A DNA stretch of 64,000 nt from Albidovulum sediminicola (lineage in GTDB: Bacteria > Pseudomonadota > Alphaproteobacteria > Rhodobacterales > Rhodobacteraceae): assembly GCF_025751575.1 (NCBI RefSeq), contig NZ_JAOWLA010000015.1, positions 40,912-104,911 on the forward strand. The letters are read 5' to 3'. The notes beneath the pieces are model-generated. The model searched no databases. It was not told the DNA's origin and saw only the letters and a program-made list of their open reading frames with translations. Of this stretch, positions 17,002-26,152 are shown one piece after another. Both the position numbers and the translations under genes were made by a program. Numbering within the stretch: the stretch's first letter is position 1; each line of letters opens with the position of its first letter.

Positions 17002-18216
17002 TCAGCGGAAGAGCGACAGGATGCTCTGCGGCGCCTGGTTCGCGATGGAAAGCGACTGGACCCCCAGCTGCTGTTGCACCTGCAACGCCTGAAGGCGCGC
17101 GGAGGCCTCCTCCATATCCGCGTCGACCATCGACCCGATGCCCGCCTTGAGCGCATCGGAAAGCTTGCTGACGAAGGTGTTCTGGATCGCGATCCTGCTC
17201 TCGCTGGAGCCGAAGGCGGCCGCCGCGTCGATACCGGTCTGGATCAGCCCCTCGATATTCGAGAGCGCCTGCGCAGCCCCGGCGGCCGAAGAGACATCGA
17301 CCGTCGACAGCAGGCCCAGCCCGCCCGCGCCCGCGTTCTTGAACTGCCCGGTGACCGTCAGGTCCTGGCTGCCGTCGTTGGTGAAGACCAGCTGACCCGG
17401 CGTGCCGCTGTCGTAGTCGACGCTGATGCCGGCGATGCCCAGACCGTCGATCGCGTTCTTGAGCCCGACCGCCACCAGGTCGTCGGTGGAGGAGCCCGCG
17501 AGGATGTCGTTTGCGGTGACAGTATAGGTGGCCGTCTTGTCCCCGATCGCGACCGACACCTGGTCGCCCGCCGCCCAGGTGCCACCGTTGGCGATCGTCA
17601 GGTCGTCGGAGCCGCCGGCCTTGTCGAGCGTGGTCACGAAGCTGTCGCCATCGGTCGAGATCGTGCCGCCGGTTGAGGCGTTGAAGATATTCGACGCAGC
17701 ATAACCGCCAATCGACAGGTCTTGCGCCGCGATGCTGATCGAGGAGGTCGTCACCGACCCGTCCGACTGGCGGTCGAGCGAGGCGAGCACATCGACCGTG
17801 GACTGCGACCCGTCGACAAGGTTCAGGCCGTTGAACTGCGCGGCGCCGACGACCGTCGCGATCTGGTCACGAAGTGCCACGATGTCGGTCTGGATCTTGG
17901 CGCGATCGACGTTGTCATCCTGCGCGGCGACGATCTTGCCTTTGACCTCCGTCAGAAGGTCGGTGAGCGTCTCGGCCGCTTGGCGGGCGACGGCGACGGT
18001 GGATTCGCCCAGCGAAAGGCTGTCGGAGATCCCCTTGAAGCCCTTCACATCCGCTTCCATCACCTTGGAGATGGCCCAGACGGCGGCGTTGTCCTTGGCC
18101 GAGGCGACGGATTTCCCGGTCGAGATCTCGTCCTGGGTTTTCATGAGGTTTGCGTTGATGCCCTTCAGCGTCTGGAGGGCGACCATGGAACTGGTGTTCG
18201 TCAGAATGCTCGACAT
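17002..18216 (-). CDS. fliC: Flagellin
   Basis: A 404-residue filament subunit. The conserved N-terminal D0/D1 coiled coil (LQTLKGINANLMKTQDEIST and onward to about residue 150) and C-terminal D1/D0 (SRIAIQNTFVSKLSDALKAG to the end ILSLFR) flank a Gly/Thr/Ser-rich variable domain (residues about 160-300). AAAGGA seven bases upstream supports ATG 18216. The 196 bases upstream should carry the promoter, but no convincing sigma-28 or sigma-54 element was recognised. Single copy in this window. Confidence 0.96.
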   Translation of the reverse strand: MSSILTNTSSMVALQTLKGINANLMKTQDEISTGKSVASAKDNAAVWAISKVMEADVKGFKGISDSLSLGESTVAVARQAAETLTDLLTEVKGKIVAAQDDNVDRAKIQTDIVALRDQIATVVGAAQFNGLNLVDGSQSTVDVLASLDRQSDGSVTTSSISIAAQDLSIGGYAASNIFNASTGGTISTDGDSFVTTLDKAGGSDDLTIANGGTWAAGDQVSVAIGDKTATYTVTANDILAGSSTDDLVAVGLKNAIDGLGIAGISVDYDSGTPGQLVFTNDGSQDLTVTGQFKNAGAGGLGLLSTVDVSSAAGAAQALSNIEGLIQTGIDAAAAFGSSESRIAIQNTFVSKLSDALKAGIGSMVDADMEEASARLQALQVQQQLGVQSLSIANQAPQSILSLFR

Positions 18217-18412
18217 TTTCGATCCTTTTCTGGGACGGCGCTTTGCGCCGGGATGGATGCCGCCGCGGGCGGCGCTTCGGGGGGCGTTCTGACCGATGCG
18301 GAGCCTTGGCGCCGCGCCATCCCTGTCCGGGATGCAGGCCCACCATCGCGACGAACCTCTAAGAGATCGCTAAGCCCGGCCTCCAATTGCCTTGCCTTTT
18401 ATCGATCTCCGC

Positions 18413-18766
18413 TCAGCCCCGGCGTTCGACCGATGCGATGGTGGTCGTGACGCAGGCAATCCGGCCGTCTGCATCGTAGGTCTTCAGATCGCCCCCCGGC
18501 CGGCGCAGGGCCTCCAGCCGGGCCTGCGCGGCCGACAGCCCCGAAAGCGAAGCTAGGGACAGGCGGTTCACCTCATCCAGGGCGTGGCGCAAGCTGTCGA
18601 GCGCGTGTCTGTCGAGCGCCGCAATCATGGGCGAAAGCCGCTGCGAAAGCGCTTCGATGGCGGGGACCAGCGTTGCCAGCGCCCCGAAGTCCGCGGCCCG
18701 CAGGGCGGCTTTCTCCCGCGTCAGGAGCGCGTGGAGGTCATCGAGCAGCGCGCGTTCATCGGTCAC
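18413..18766 (-). CDS. FlgN-like flagellar export chaperone (tentative)
   Basis: A small, helical, Leu/Ala-rich protein of 117 residues from GTG 18766, or 131 from ATG 18808. The pattern (LLDDLHALLTREKAALRAAD then LSPMIAALDRHALDSLRHAL) resembles FlgN-type chaperones of hook-associated proteins, and the position among flagellar genes agrees. The GTG start overlaps the preceding CheL-like gene by 11 bases; the ATG start would overlap it by 53, so GTG is preferred. No motif proves the assignment. Confidence 0.6.
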   Translation of the reverse strand: MTDERALLDDLHALLTREKAALRAADFGALATLVPAIEALSQRLSPMIAALDRHALDSLRHALDEVNRLSLASLSGLSAAQARLEALRRPGGDLKTYDADGRIACVTTTIASVERRG

Positions 18767-19037
18767 AGCCGGATCTTTCCGCAAGATGATCGAAGATGCG
18801 CTGGGCAAGGCCGATCCCCCCCGCCTCGGTCAGCGCGGCGGCCTGTTCATGCCGGAGGAGCGAGGCAAACTGCGCCTCCCCGACACCGCCGGAAAACGCG
18901 CCGGACTGGTCGCCAAGGCCTGCATGCTGAAGCATTTCCTCAAGAAACGAGGTCTCAAGCTCGCTGGCCGCGACTCGCAGCGCGCCACAGGCCGTGCTGG
19001 TCGCTGAGGACAAGGGCCCGGGTCCGTCTATGTTCAT
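18756..19037 (-). CDS. Rod-binding protein, FlgJ N-terminal domain / CheL-like
   Basis: A 93-residue protein made of a single FlgJ-N (rod-binding) domain: ASELETSFLEEMLQHAGLG and a C-terminal region ending in a helix (GIGLAQRIFDHLAERSG). In Rhizobiales and Rhodobacterales such short proteins are annotated CheL. It lacks the muramidase domain of enteric FlgJ. GGAGG six bases before ATG 19037 decides the start over ATG 19049. It is divergent from fliK across about 100 bases. Confidence 0.75.
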   Translation of the reverse strand: MNIDGPGPLSSATSTACGALRVAASELETSFLEEMLQHAGLGDQSGAFSGGVGEAQFASLLRHEQAAALTEAGGIGLAQRIFDHLAERSGCDR

Positions 19038-19138
19038 TTCTGCCTCCAATCCGCTTTGACGGCGATATTTTCCGGCAGCGGTAAAGATGCGGTAATCACC
19101 ATCGGGAACACTGCGGACAGATCAACGATGGTTCGCAG

Positions 19139-20518
19139 ATGGAACGGCAGCTTCGCGACACGGCACTCGTGGGTGGGTTGGGCCCCAGGCCCCAGCAACC
19201 GGCGCCAATTGGTGGGGCGGGGGGCTCAGGGGCCTTCCTGCGCGCCTATGACGATCCGGCAAGCGCGCCCGTTCCGGGGGAAGGGCGCGGCTCCGGCGAG
19301 CCGCATCGGCGCGCAGGGGAGGGCCGGCGTCATCTCGCAAACGACCTGGCAACCCGGCGGCAAGACGAAGCCTTCAAGCGTGCGCGGCGGCGCGAGGCCG
19401 ATTTGCCTTCCGACATATCGGCCTATGTCCCGGCGCCGGCGCCCTTGGCGAAGTCCCTGCGAGGGCCAGCGGGTGATGACGACACGGCGCCGGTCGCGGA
19501 GGGGTGTCTGCAGGGCGGCACCGATGCCGGTGGGCATGAGGACCGGCCTTGCGCGGCGCTTGGGCGGGGTACGCCCGAGGGCGGCGCGGTGGCGGCTTCG
19601 CCCACGATCGACGCACCGGATGGCGGCGCGACGCCAGCGGGCGGTTTCCCTTTCGAAGAAGTCGGGGCTGAATTGCACGGCTCCCAACCGGCGGCAGATC
19701 TTCTCAAGGTGGCTTCGCCGCCTGACGGCGCCATTCTTGGTGGCGAAATAGACGTCGCAGCAGCACTTGAAGCCGAGGGTCGCGCCACGGCGAAAGGCGC
19801 AGGCCCCTCTTCAGAGGGCGAGGACCCTTGTCCCGAAGCGTCGGACCCCGGCGGCACGGACAATGAGGACCCGATGGAGCCCGCGGTGGCCACCGGGATG
19901 GCCAAGGCGGGACTGGGGAGGAAGGGGGACCTCCGGCCCGGTCCAGGCATTTCTTTCGATGCGCGCCGCGAAGGGCAGCGCCCGACGTCCACAAGGACTG
20001 AGCACGGGGGAACCGAACCCATGGCCCTCCCATCACCCGCGCCGGTTGCAACCGCTCTCATACCCGCAGCTTTTGCGCCTGGGGCGGGGACGTTCGGCGA
20101 CCCGCGCCGCGACCTTCCGGGGGCAGCCTCGCGCATCGCCGAACAACTGGCGGCGGCCGTCGCGGTCCGGCCCGAGGGCGTGGACGTGACGCTGCGGCCA
20201 GAGGAACTCGGCCATGTCCGGATCTCGATCGAGCGCCGTGGCGCCGAAGTCGCGGTGACTGTCGTCGCGGACCGTGCCGAAACCTCCGACCTGATGCGGC
20301 GCCACGCGGATCTTCTGGCCGCCGAATTCCGCGCCGCCGGGTTCGGGAATTGCAGCTTCCACTTCGGCCAGCAGCGCGGGGGGCAAGCGCCGGGGCGCGG
20401 GGGCGAGACCGTTTCCGACAGCAAGGCGGAGGGCGTGGCCGGTCCGCCAGGCAGCCATCCGGCCGCCGTCGAAGCCGCTACGACCCAAGTGGGCGCAGGT
20501 CTGGATCTGAGAGTTTGA
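19139..20518 (+). CDS. fliK: Flagellar hook-length control protein FliK
   Basis: A 459-residue secreted molecular ruler. The N-terminal 300 residues are low-complexity, rich in Gly, Ala, Pro and Asp, with no recognisable domain, as usual for FliK. The C-terminal Flg_hook domain (residues about 330-425) shows VDVTLRPEELGHVRISIE and DLMRRHADLLAAEFRAAGFG. The start is uncertain because no good ribosome site precedes ATG 19139. flgD follows after ten bases, so hook assembly genes are co-transcribed. Confidence 0.85.
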   Translation: MERQLRDTALVGGLGPRPQQPAPIGGAGGSGAFLRAYDDPASAPVPGEGRGSGEPHRRAGEGRRHLANDLATRRQDEAFKRARRREADLPSDISAYVPAPAPLAKSLRGPAGDDDTAPVAEGCLQGGTDAGGHEDRPCAALGRGTPEGGAVAASPTIDAPDGGATPAGGFPFEEVGAELHGSQPAADLLKVASPPDGAILGGEIDVAAALEAEGRATAKGAGPSSEGEDPCPEASDPGGTDNEDPMEPAVATGMAKAGLGRKGDLRPGPGISFDARREGQRPTSTRTEHGGTEPMALPSPAPVATALIPAAFAPGAGTFGDPRRDLPGAASRIAEQLAAAVAVRPEGVDVTLRPEELGHVRISIERRGAEVAVTVVADRAETSDLMRRHADLLAAEFRAAGFGNCSFHFGQQRGGQAPGRGGETVSDSKAEGVAGPPGSHPAAVEAATTQVGAGLDLRV

Positions 20519-20528
20519 AGGAGAAAGC

Positions 20529-21185
20529 ATGGAGATTTCATCCCTATCGTCGTCACCCACGTTGGCCCAGGGTTCGGGCTCGGGGGGCGCCCTTATCGAA
20601 AGCGATTTCAACACGTTCCTGAAAATGCTGACGACTCAGTTGCAAAACCAGGACCCGCTGAACCCGATCGAATCGTCCGACTACGCCGCGCAGCTCGCGA
20701 CATTCTCGGGCGTCGAGCAGCAGGTCAGGACCAACCAGCTCTTGCAAGGTCTTAGCGATCGTTTGGGCCTGTCCGGGCTTGGTGAATACGCGACCTGGAT
20801 CGGACGGCAGGCCCTGACGGAGGCGCCGGTCTCCTATGACGGGGCGCCCGTGGTGCTTCAGGTCGCGACCAGTCCCGGCGCCGATGCCGCGCAACTGGTG
20901 GTCCGCGATGCCGCGGGGCATGAGGTGGGGCGCATGGACCTTGTCCCCGGCCAGACCTCGGTCACATGGTCCGGGGAGGGCTACGGCGGCGCGCAGCTGG
21001 CACGCGGCACCTATGCCTTCAGGGTCGAAAGCTTTGCCGCGGGCAGCTCGCTTGGTTTTTCCGCGGCGGGCGCCTATGCGACGGTTGCCGAGGTGCGCAG
21101 CAGCGGCGCGGATGCCGTGCTTGTCCTCGCGGGCGGCGCAGAGGTTGCCCCGTCCGAGGTCAAGGCGCTGAGGCTTGCCGCCTGA
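20529..21185 (+). CDS. flgD: Flagellar hook capping protein FlgD
   Basis: A 218-residue hook scaffold. The N-terminal FlgD signature DFNTFLKMLTTQLQNQDPLN and YAAQLATFSGVEQQVRTNQL is followed by a FLIG/FnIII-type C-terminal domain (DAAGHEVGRMDLVPGQTSVT). AAGGAGA precedes the ATG. The gene ends nine bases before the convergent ubiB. Confidence 0.96.
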   Translation: MEISSLSSSPTLAQGSGSGGALIESDFNTFLKMLTTQLQNQDPLNPIESSDYAAQLATFSGVEQQVRTNQLLQGLSDRLGLSGLGEYATWIGRQALTEAPVSYDGAPVVLQVATSPGADAAQLVVRDAAGHEVGRMDLVPGQTSVTWSGEGYGGAQLARGTYAFRVESFAAGSSLGFSAAGAYATVAEVRSSGADAVLVLAGGAEVAPSEVKALRLAA

Positions 21186-21194
21186 GGGCAAGGC

Positions 21195-22724
21195 TCAGAA
21201 CAGCGCCGCGATCCCGACAATGGCGAGGGTCGCCGCCACGCCCAGCGAGACCAGCCCCAGGGCGGCGGGCAGGCCAAGACGCGCCGGTGCCGGTGGCGGC
21301 GACGTACGTTCGCTCAGCATCGTCTCGACAAGGCCCGGCAGCTTCGGGCCGAAGCGACCCAGCACGCGCGCGGTGCGCAATATGTCGCGCAGAAGGGCCT
21401 GCGGCCCCACGTTTTCGCGGATGTAGGATTCCACCACCGGGCGGGCGACCTGCCAGATGTTGATATGCGCGTCGAGCGACCGCGCAACGCCTTCCACCAC
21501 CACCATGGTCCGCTGAAGCAGGATCAACTCGGTCCGCGTCTGCATCCCGAACCGCTCCGTCACCTCGAAGAGGTAGCTCAGCAGCCGCGCCATGGAGATC
21601 TGGCTCGCCTCCATCCCGAAGATCGGCTCGCCCACGGCGCGTAGCGCGCGGGCGAAATCGTCGATGTTGCGGTCCGCCGGAACGTAGCCCGCCTCGAAAT
21701 GCACCTCGGCGACACGCCGGTAGTCCTTGCGGATGAATCCGATCAGGATCTCGGCGTAGACGCGGCGGGTATATTCGTCGATCTGGCCCATGATGCCGAA
21801 GTCGAAGGCGATGAGATCCCCGTTCGGCGCGACCTTCAGGTTGCCCTGATGCATGTCGGCATGGAAGAAACCGTCGCGCAGCGCGTGGCTCAGGAACAGT
21901 TGCATCACCCGTTCGGCCAGCGCCACGCAGTCATGACCCGCCGCGCGGATGGCCTCCACATCGCCCAGCGGTATCCCCTCCGCCCAGCCGAGCGTCATCA
22001 CCCGGCGCGAGGAGAACTGCCAATAGGGCTTGGGCACCTGGAAGCCCTTGTCCTTCGCGGTCTTGTCCGCGAATTCCGAGGCCGACGAGCATTCGAGCCG
22101 CAGGTCAAGCTCCCCCGCCACGACGCTTTCGAAATGCGCGATGACATCGGAGGGGCGCAGGCGCCGCGAGGCGGGCGAAAGCAGTTCGATCAGCCCGGCC
22201 GCGAAGTGGAAGGCGTCGATGTCGCGGCGGAAGGCCCGCTCGATCCCGGGCCGGAGCACCTTGACCGCGACCTCCTCACCGGTGGCCGCAGTCCGGGCGC
22301 GGTGGACCTGCGCGATCGAGGCGGCGGCGACGGGCTCGGAAAGCTCGCTCAGGATGTCATTCAAGGGGCGGCCGAGTTCGGATTCGATGACCCGGACCGC
22401 GGTGGCGCGCGGAAAGGGCGGCAGCTTGTCCTGAAGGACGCGCAACTGGTTCGACAACTCCACCCCCACCACGTCGGGGCGGGTGGAAAGCACTTGGCCG
22501 AACTTGATGTAGGCGGGTCCAAGGGCCGTGATCGCCCGCGTGATCGGGGGCAGGGCGGGGTCGCCGGCATAGCCCAGCCATTTGAAGGGCCAGCCCAGAA
22601 CCCGCGCCAGCGCGCGCAGGCGCGGCGGCGCCTCCATCGCTTCCAGCGCCACTTTCATCGCGCCGGTCCGCTCAAAGGTCGCACCGGTCCGGATCAGCCG
22701 CCAGAGGTTGTGGGGTCCGCGCAT
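21195..22724 (-). CDS. ubiB: Ubiquinone biosynthesis protein UbiB (ABC1/ADCK-like kinase)
   Basis: A 509-residue atypical kinase/ATPase needed for ubiquinone biosynthesis. The KxGQ motif appears as YIKFGQVLSTRPD near residue 72, and the nucleotide lysine is in EEVAVKVLRPGI. The catalytic loop FFHADMHQGNLKV and the metal-binding AFDFGIMGQ are intact. Two C-terminal hydrophobic segments (after about residue 470) anchor it in the membrane. The start is one base after the ubiE stop. Confidence 0.96.
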   Translation of the reverse strand: MRGPHNLWRLIRTGATFERTGAMKVALEAMEAPPRLRALARVLGWPFKWLGYAGDPALPPITRAITALGPAYIKFGQVLSTRPDVVGVELSNQLRVLQDKLPPFPRATAVRVIESELGRPLNDILSELSEPVAAASIAQVHRARTAATGEEVAVKVLRPGIERAFRRDIDAFHFAAGLIELLSPASRRLRPSDVIAHFESVVAGELDLRLECSSASEFADKTAKDKGFQVPKPYWQFSSRRVMTLGWAEGIPLGDVEAIRAAGHDCVALAERVMQLFLSHALRDGFFHADMHQGNLKVAPNGDLIAFDFGIMGQIDEYTRRVYAEILIGFIRKDYRRVAEVHFEAGYVPADRNIDDFARALRAVGEPIFGMEASQISMARLLSYLFEVTERFGMQTRTELILLQRTMVVVEGVARSLDAHINIWQVARPVVESYIRENVGPQALLRDILRTARVLGRFGPKLPGLVETMLSERTSPPPAPARLGLPAALGLVSLGVAATLAIVGIAALF

Positions 22725-22725
22725 G

Positions 22726-23478
22726 TCAGATCTTCCAGCCTGAATGCAGCGCGGCGACGCCCATGGTGAGGTTGCGGTATTTCACCTGTTCGAAACCGGC
22801 CTCACGGATCATGGCGGCAAAGGTCTCCTGATCGGGGAAGCGGCGGATCGATTCCACCAGGTACTGATAGCTGTCGCGGTCATTGGCGACGATCTGCCCC
22901 ATGACCGGGATCACATTGAAGGAATAGCGGTCATAGGCCCATTGCAGCGCGGGATTGGGGATCTGGCTGAACTCCAGCACCACAAGGCGCCCGCCCGGTT
23001 TCAACACCCGGTAGGCCTCGGACAGCGCGTCGGGGATGCGGGTGACGTTCCGGATGCCGAAGCTGATGGTGTAGACATCGAAGCTGTTGGCCTCGAACGG
23101 AAGGGCCATGGCATCGCCGACGATCCAGGACAGCCGGTCTGCCATGTTTTCGGCGTCGGCGCGTTTCTGCCCCTCGATCAGCATCGACTCGGTCATGTCG
23201 AGCACCGTCGCCGTCGCGCCCGGGGCGCGTTTCAGGAAGCGGAAGGCAATGTCGCCCGTTCCGCCCGCGACATCAAGCAGCCGCTGGCCCGGCCGGGGCG
23301 CGAGCCAGTCCATCATCGCGTCCTTCCAGAGACGGTGGACGCCTGCGCTCATCACGTCGTTCATGATGTCGTAGCGGTTGGCGACGCGGGTGAAGACGCC
23401 ATGGACCATGCCGGCCTTCTGGTCTTCCTCGACGGTCTGGAACCCGAAATGGGTCGTGCGGGTGTCGCGCTCGGTCAT
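22726..23478 (-). CDS. ubiE: Demethylmenaquinone/2-octaprenyl benzoquinol C-methyltransferase
   Basis: A 250-residue SAM methyltransferase for the C-methylation step of ubiquinone synthesis. SAM motif I is [32 protein letters not shown] and the N-terminal [20 protein letters not shown] are characteristic. ATG 23478 gives the family length. It is divergent from mutM (84 bases) and upstream of ubiB. Confidence 0.96.
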   Translation of the reverse strand: MTERDTRTTHFGFQTVEEDQKAGMVHGVFTRVANRYDIMNDVMSAGVHRLWKDAMMDWLAPRPGQRLLDVAGGTGDIAFRFLKRAPGATATVLDMTESMLIEGQKRADAENMADRLSWIVGDAMALPFEANSFDVYTISFGIRNVTRIPDALSEAYRVLKPGGRLVVLEFSQIPNPALQWAYDRYSFNVIPVMGQIVANDRDSYQYLVESIRRFPDQETFAAMIREAGFEQVKYRNLTMGVAALHSGWKI

Positions 23479-23562
23479 GGGCCCTTGCCGTTTGTGCCAA
23501 CTCGCCCTTCTTATAGAAGCCTTGGCCGCAGAGACAATGCGGCGGAAAGGACACGACCCGCA

Positions 23563-24414
23563 ATGCCCGAACTGCCCGAGGTCGAAACCGTCCGGCGCGG
23601 CCTTCTTCCGGTGATGGAGGGGCGCGTGATCGCCTGCGCGACGGTCAACCGCCCCGATCTGCGCTTCGCCCTGCCCGAGGGGATGGCGGCGCGTCTGACC
23701 GGCGCGCGGGTGGAGCGGCTCCGGCGGCGGTCGAAATACATCCTGGCCGACCTGTCCACCGAGGAGACGCTGCTGATCCATCTCGGCATGTCGGGCCGCA
23801 TGCTAATTTCGGGCGTGACGCTTGGCGCGTTTCATCATGACCATCCGGCGCCCGCCAAGCACGACCATGTCATCCTGGACATGGAAGGCGGCGCGCGCGT
23901 CACCTTCAACGACGCGCGCCGCTTCGGGGCGATGGACCTGATGCCAACGGCCGAGGCGGAAGCGCACTGGCTCTTGCGTGGCATCGGGCCGGAGCCCCTG
24001 GGGAACGCCTTCGACGAGGCTTACCTCGTCGAGCGCTTGAAGGGCCGCAAGATGCCGGTGAAGGCGGCGCTGCTTGACCAGAAGATCGTTGCAGGGCTGG
24101 GCAATATCTATGTCTGCGAGGTTCTGCACCGTGCGGGGATCGACCCGCGCCGCGCCGCCGGGCGTCTGTCGTCCGCGCGGGTGCGGTCCCTCGTGCCGAT
24201 CATCCGCGCGGTCCTGCTGGAGGCGATCGAGGCCGGAGGCTCGTCGCTGCGGGACTACCGCCAGGCGGATGGCGAACTGGGCTATTTCCAGCACACGTTC
24301 CGCGTCTACGACCGGGAAGACGAAGGCTGCGCGCGGGAAGGGTGCGGGGGAACCGTCGCGCGGATCGTGCAGTCGGGGCGCTCGACCTTCTTCTGTCCGC
24401 GCTGCCAAAGATGA
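23563..24414 (+). CDS. mutM: Formamidopyrimidine-DNA glycosylase
   Basis: A 283-residue bifunctional DNA glycosylase/AP lyase that removes 8-oxoguanine. The invariant N-terminus MPELPEVE provides catalytic Pro2 and Glu3, and the helix-two-turn-helix region carries [17 protein letters not shown]. The C-terminal zinc finger has four cysteines (CAREGC and CPRC). ATG 23563 is certain because the protein must begin MPELPE. Divergent from ubiE. Confidence 0.97.
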   Translation: MPELPEVETVRRGLLPVMEGRVIACATVNRPDLRFALPEGMAARLTGARVERLRRRSKYILADLSTEETLLIHLGMSGRMLISGVTLGAFHHDHPAPAKHDHVILDMEGGARVTFNDARRFGAMDLMPTAEAEAHWLLRGIGPEPLGNAFDEAYLVERLKGRKMPVKAALLDQKIVAGLGNIYVCEVLHRAGIDPRRAAGRLSSARVRSLVPIIRAVLLEAIEAGGSSLRDYRQADGELGYFQHTFRVYDREDEGCAREGCGGTVARIVQSGRSTFFCPRCQR

Positions 24415-24470
24415 CTTGATTGCGCGGCCCCGGCTGTTAGGTTCCGGCGACACGCAGAAGGAGGGCTGAG

Positions 24471-25247
24471 ATGGCCTACGAAACAATCGTCGTAGAAGTC
24501 GAAGACTATGTGGCCCTGATCCGGCTTAATCGGCCAGAGGCCCTGAACGCCCTCAACTCCCGTCTGCTGGACGAGCTTGCCGCCGCCGTGGCCGCGGCGG
24601 ACGCCAATGAACGGGTGCGCTGCATTGTTCTGACTGGCTCGGACAAGGCCTTTGCCGCTGGCGCCGACATTCGCGAAATGGCGGAAAAGAGCTTCGTCGA
24701 TGTCTTTACCGAAGATCTTTTCACCAACAGCACCGAATCGATCCTGCGCTGCCGCAAGCCGATCATCGCGGCCGTCTCCGGTTACGCGCTGGGCGGGGGC
24801 TGCGAGCTTGCGATGATGTGCGATTTCATCATCGCCTCCGAAACCGCAAAGTTCGGCCAGCCCGAAATCAACCTCGGCACCATGGCCGGGATCGGCGGCA
24901 GCCAGCGCCTGACCCGCTTCGTCGGGAAGTCGAAATCGATGGACATGCACCTGACCGGCCGGTTCATGGACGCCGCCGAGGCCGAGCGGTCGGGCCTTGT
25001 CAGCCGGGTCGTGCCGGTCGCCAAGCTCTTGCCGGAGGCGATGGCCGCGGCCCGCAAGGTTGCAGAGAAATCCGCGATCTCGGTGCTGGCGGTGAAAGAG
25101 GCCGTCAATCGCAGCTACGAAACCACCCTGCGCGAGGGGATTCTCTTTGAGCGCCGGCTGTTTCACGCGCTCTTCGCGACCGAGGATCAGAAGGAAGGCA
25201 TGGGCGCCTTCCTCGAAAAGCGAGAACCGCAGTTCCGCGACCGCTGA
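24471..25247 (+). CDS. Enoyl-CoA hydratase
   Basis: A 258-residue crotonase. The oxyanion-hole regions are [10 protein letters not shown] and [15 protein letters not shown], and the two catalytic glutamates are in CELAM and [11 protein letters not shown]. This matches short-chain enoyl-CoA hydratases (hydration of trans-2-enoyl-CoA). AAGGAGG precedes the ATG. The location mutM-ech-rpsT is conserved in relatives, though no pathway partners are adjacent. Confidence 0.93.
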   Translation: MAYETIVVEVEDYVALIRLNRPEALNALNSRLLDELAAAVAAADANERVRCIVLTGSDKAFAAGADIREMAEKSFVDVFTEDLFTNSTESILRCRKPIIAAVSGYALGGGCELAMMCDFIIASETAKFGQPEINLGTMAGIGGSQRLTRFVGKSKSMDMHLTGRFMDAAEAERSGLVSRVVPVAKLLPEAMAAARKVAEKSAISVLAVKEAVNRSYETTLREGILFERRLFHALFATEDQKEGMGAFLEKREPQFRDR

Positions 25248-25409
25248 GCCTTTCGTGAAAAGAGACTTCCCTTCGCCGGTATTTTCCCTTAATGGGGCGC
25301 GGTCAAATGCGCGTGGAGCCCGCTCAGGCTAGAATCATCCGGTTCGCTGGGACGACCGGGCTTTGTGGCGCAATCGAATCGAAACAAACCCGGAAGTTGG
25401 GAAACACCA

Positions 25410-25676
25410 ATGGCTAATACGCCCCAGTCCAAGAAGCGCGCTCGTCAGTCCGAGACCCGCAAAGACATCAACAAAGCCCGCCGTTCGCGCATCCGTACCT
25501 TCCTGCGCAAGGTCGAAGAAGCGATCGCCTCCGGCAACCAGGAAGCCGCCACCGCGGCGCTGCGCTCGGCCCAGCCGGAACTGGCCCGTGGCGTGACCAA
25601 GGGCGTCATGCACAAGAACACCGTCGCGCGGAAAATGTCGCGCCTGGCCTCGCGCGTGAAGGCCATCGCCCAGTAA
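25410..25676 (+). CDS. rpsT: 30S ribosomal protein S20
   Basis: An 88-residue basic ribosomal protein that binds 16S r[23 protein letters not shown] is the typical N-terminus, and [20 protein letters not shown] the C-terminal block. The 162 bases upstream should hold its promoter; a TAGAAT at 25330-25335 is a possible -10 without a good -35. A textbook terminator follows. Confidence 0.97.
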   Translation: MANTPQSKKRARQSETRKDINKARRSRIRTFLRKVEEAIASGNQEAATAALRSAQPELARGVTKGVMHKNTVARKMSRLASRVKAIAQ

Positions 25677-25702
25677 GTGCCGGGGCGGATTGCAGAAGAT
25701 CG

Positions 25703-25740
25703 AATGGCGCAGCCTCAGGTTGCGCCATTTTTGCTTTTTC
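25703..25740 (+). terminator. Rho-independent terminator of rpsT
   Basis: AATGGCGCA pairs perfectly with TGCGCCATT around a nine-base loop, followed by TTTTGCTTTTT. It lies 26 bases past the rpsT stop. It is the clearest intrinsic terminator in the window. Confidence 0.93.
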
Positions 25741-26152
25741 GCCTTCAAGGGCATCTGTGCCTTCTTTGCACTGCACCCCGGGATTCGGTGCGACAAAGAG
25801 TGAGTCAAGCTCGAAGATCGGTTGCGGGCGCTTCGCCGGGCTTGCTAGCGTGACGGTGCGATTCACGTCGTCTTGGGGGACATGAAGCGCACCATCACGT
25901 CGGTTCGAATTCAACATTCGGGAAGTCGGAAGAAGCGTTGGTTTTACAGCGCCTGGTGTGCTCGTTTTTGATGCCGGCAGCTGCTTGCCGCGTCACAAGC
26001 CAATAGTCTGACATGGCCGGATCTTACCGGCTGTGTTTTCTGTTGTCGTGGCCTATCCGTTGCGCCCCCTGCGGCGCACGATCGGGATCGCCGGAGCGTA
26101 GACGGCCACGTCTCAGAGGCGGCGCGGTCGGCAATTTGTAGGCAAGGCGAGA
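25741..26152. other. Long untranslated region upstream of dnaA
   Basis: About 410 bases with no supported coding sequence. It contains an 11-base inverted repeat (25850-25860 with 25888-25898, GTGACGGTGCG / CGCACCATCAC, one G-U pair) and a smaller hairpin GCCGG-ATCTTA-CCGGC at 26016-26031 followed by a T-rich stretch. No cluster of TTATCCACA-like DnaA boxes or AT-rich unwinding element was found, so it does not look like the replication origin. It more likely holds the dnaA promoter and leader. Confidence 0.6.

Noticed and set aside
18217..18412. Sigma-28 or sigma-54 promoter for fliC
   Set aside because: No sequence matching TAAA-N15-GCCGATAA or TGGCAC-N5-TTGC was convincing in the gap before fliC.
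25741..26152. Chromosomal origin upstream of dnaA
   Set aside because: No TTATCCACA-like boxes, no AT-rich repeats and overall GC-rich composition.
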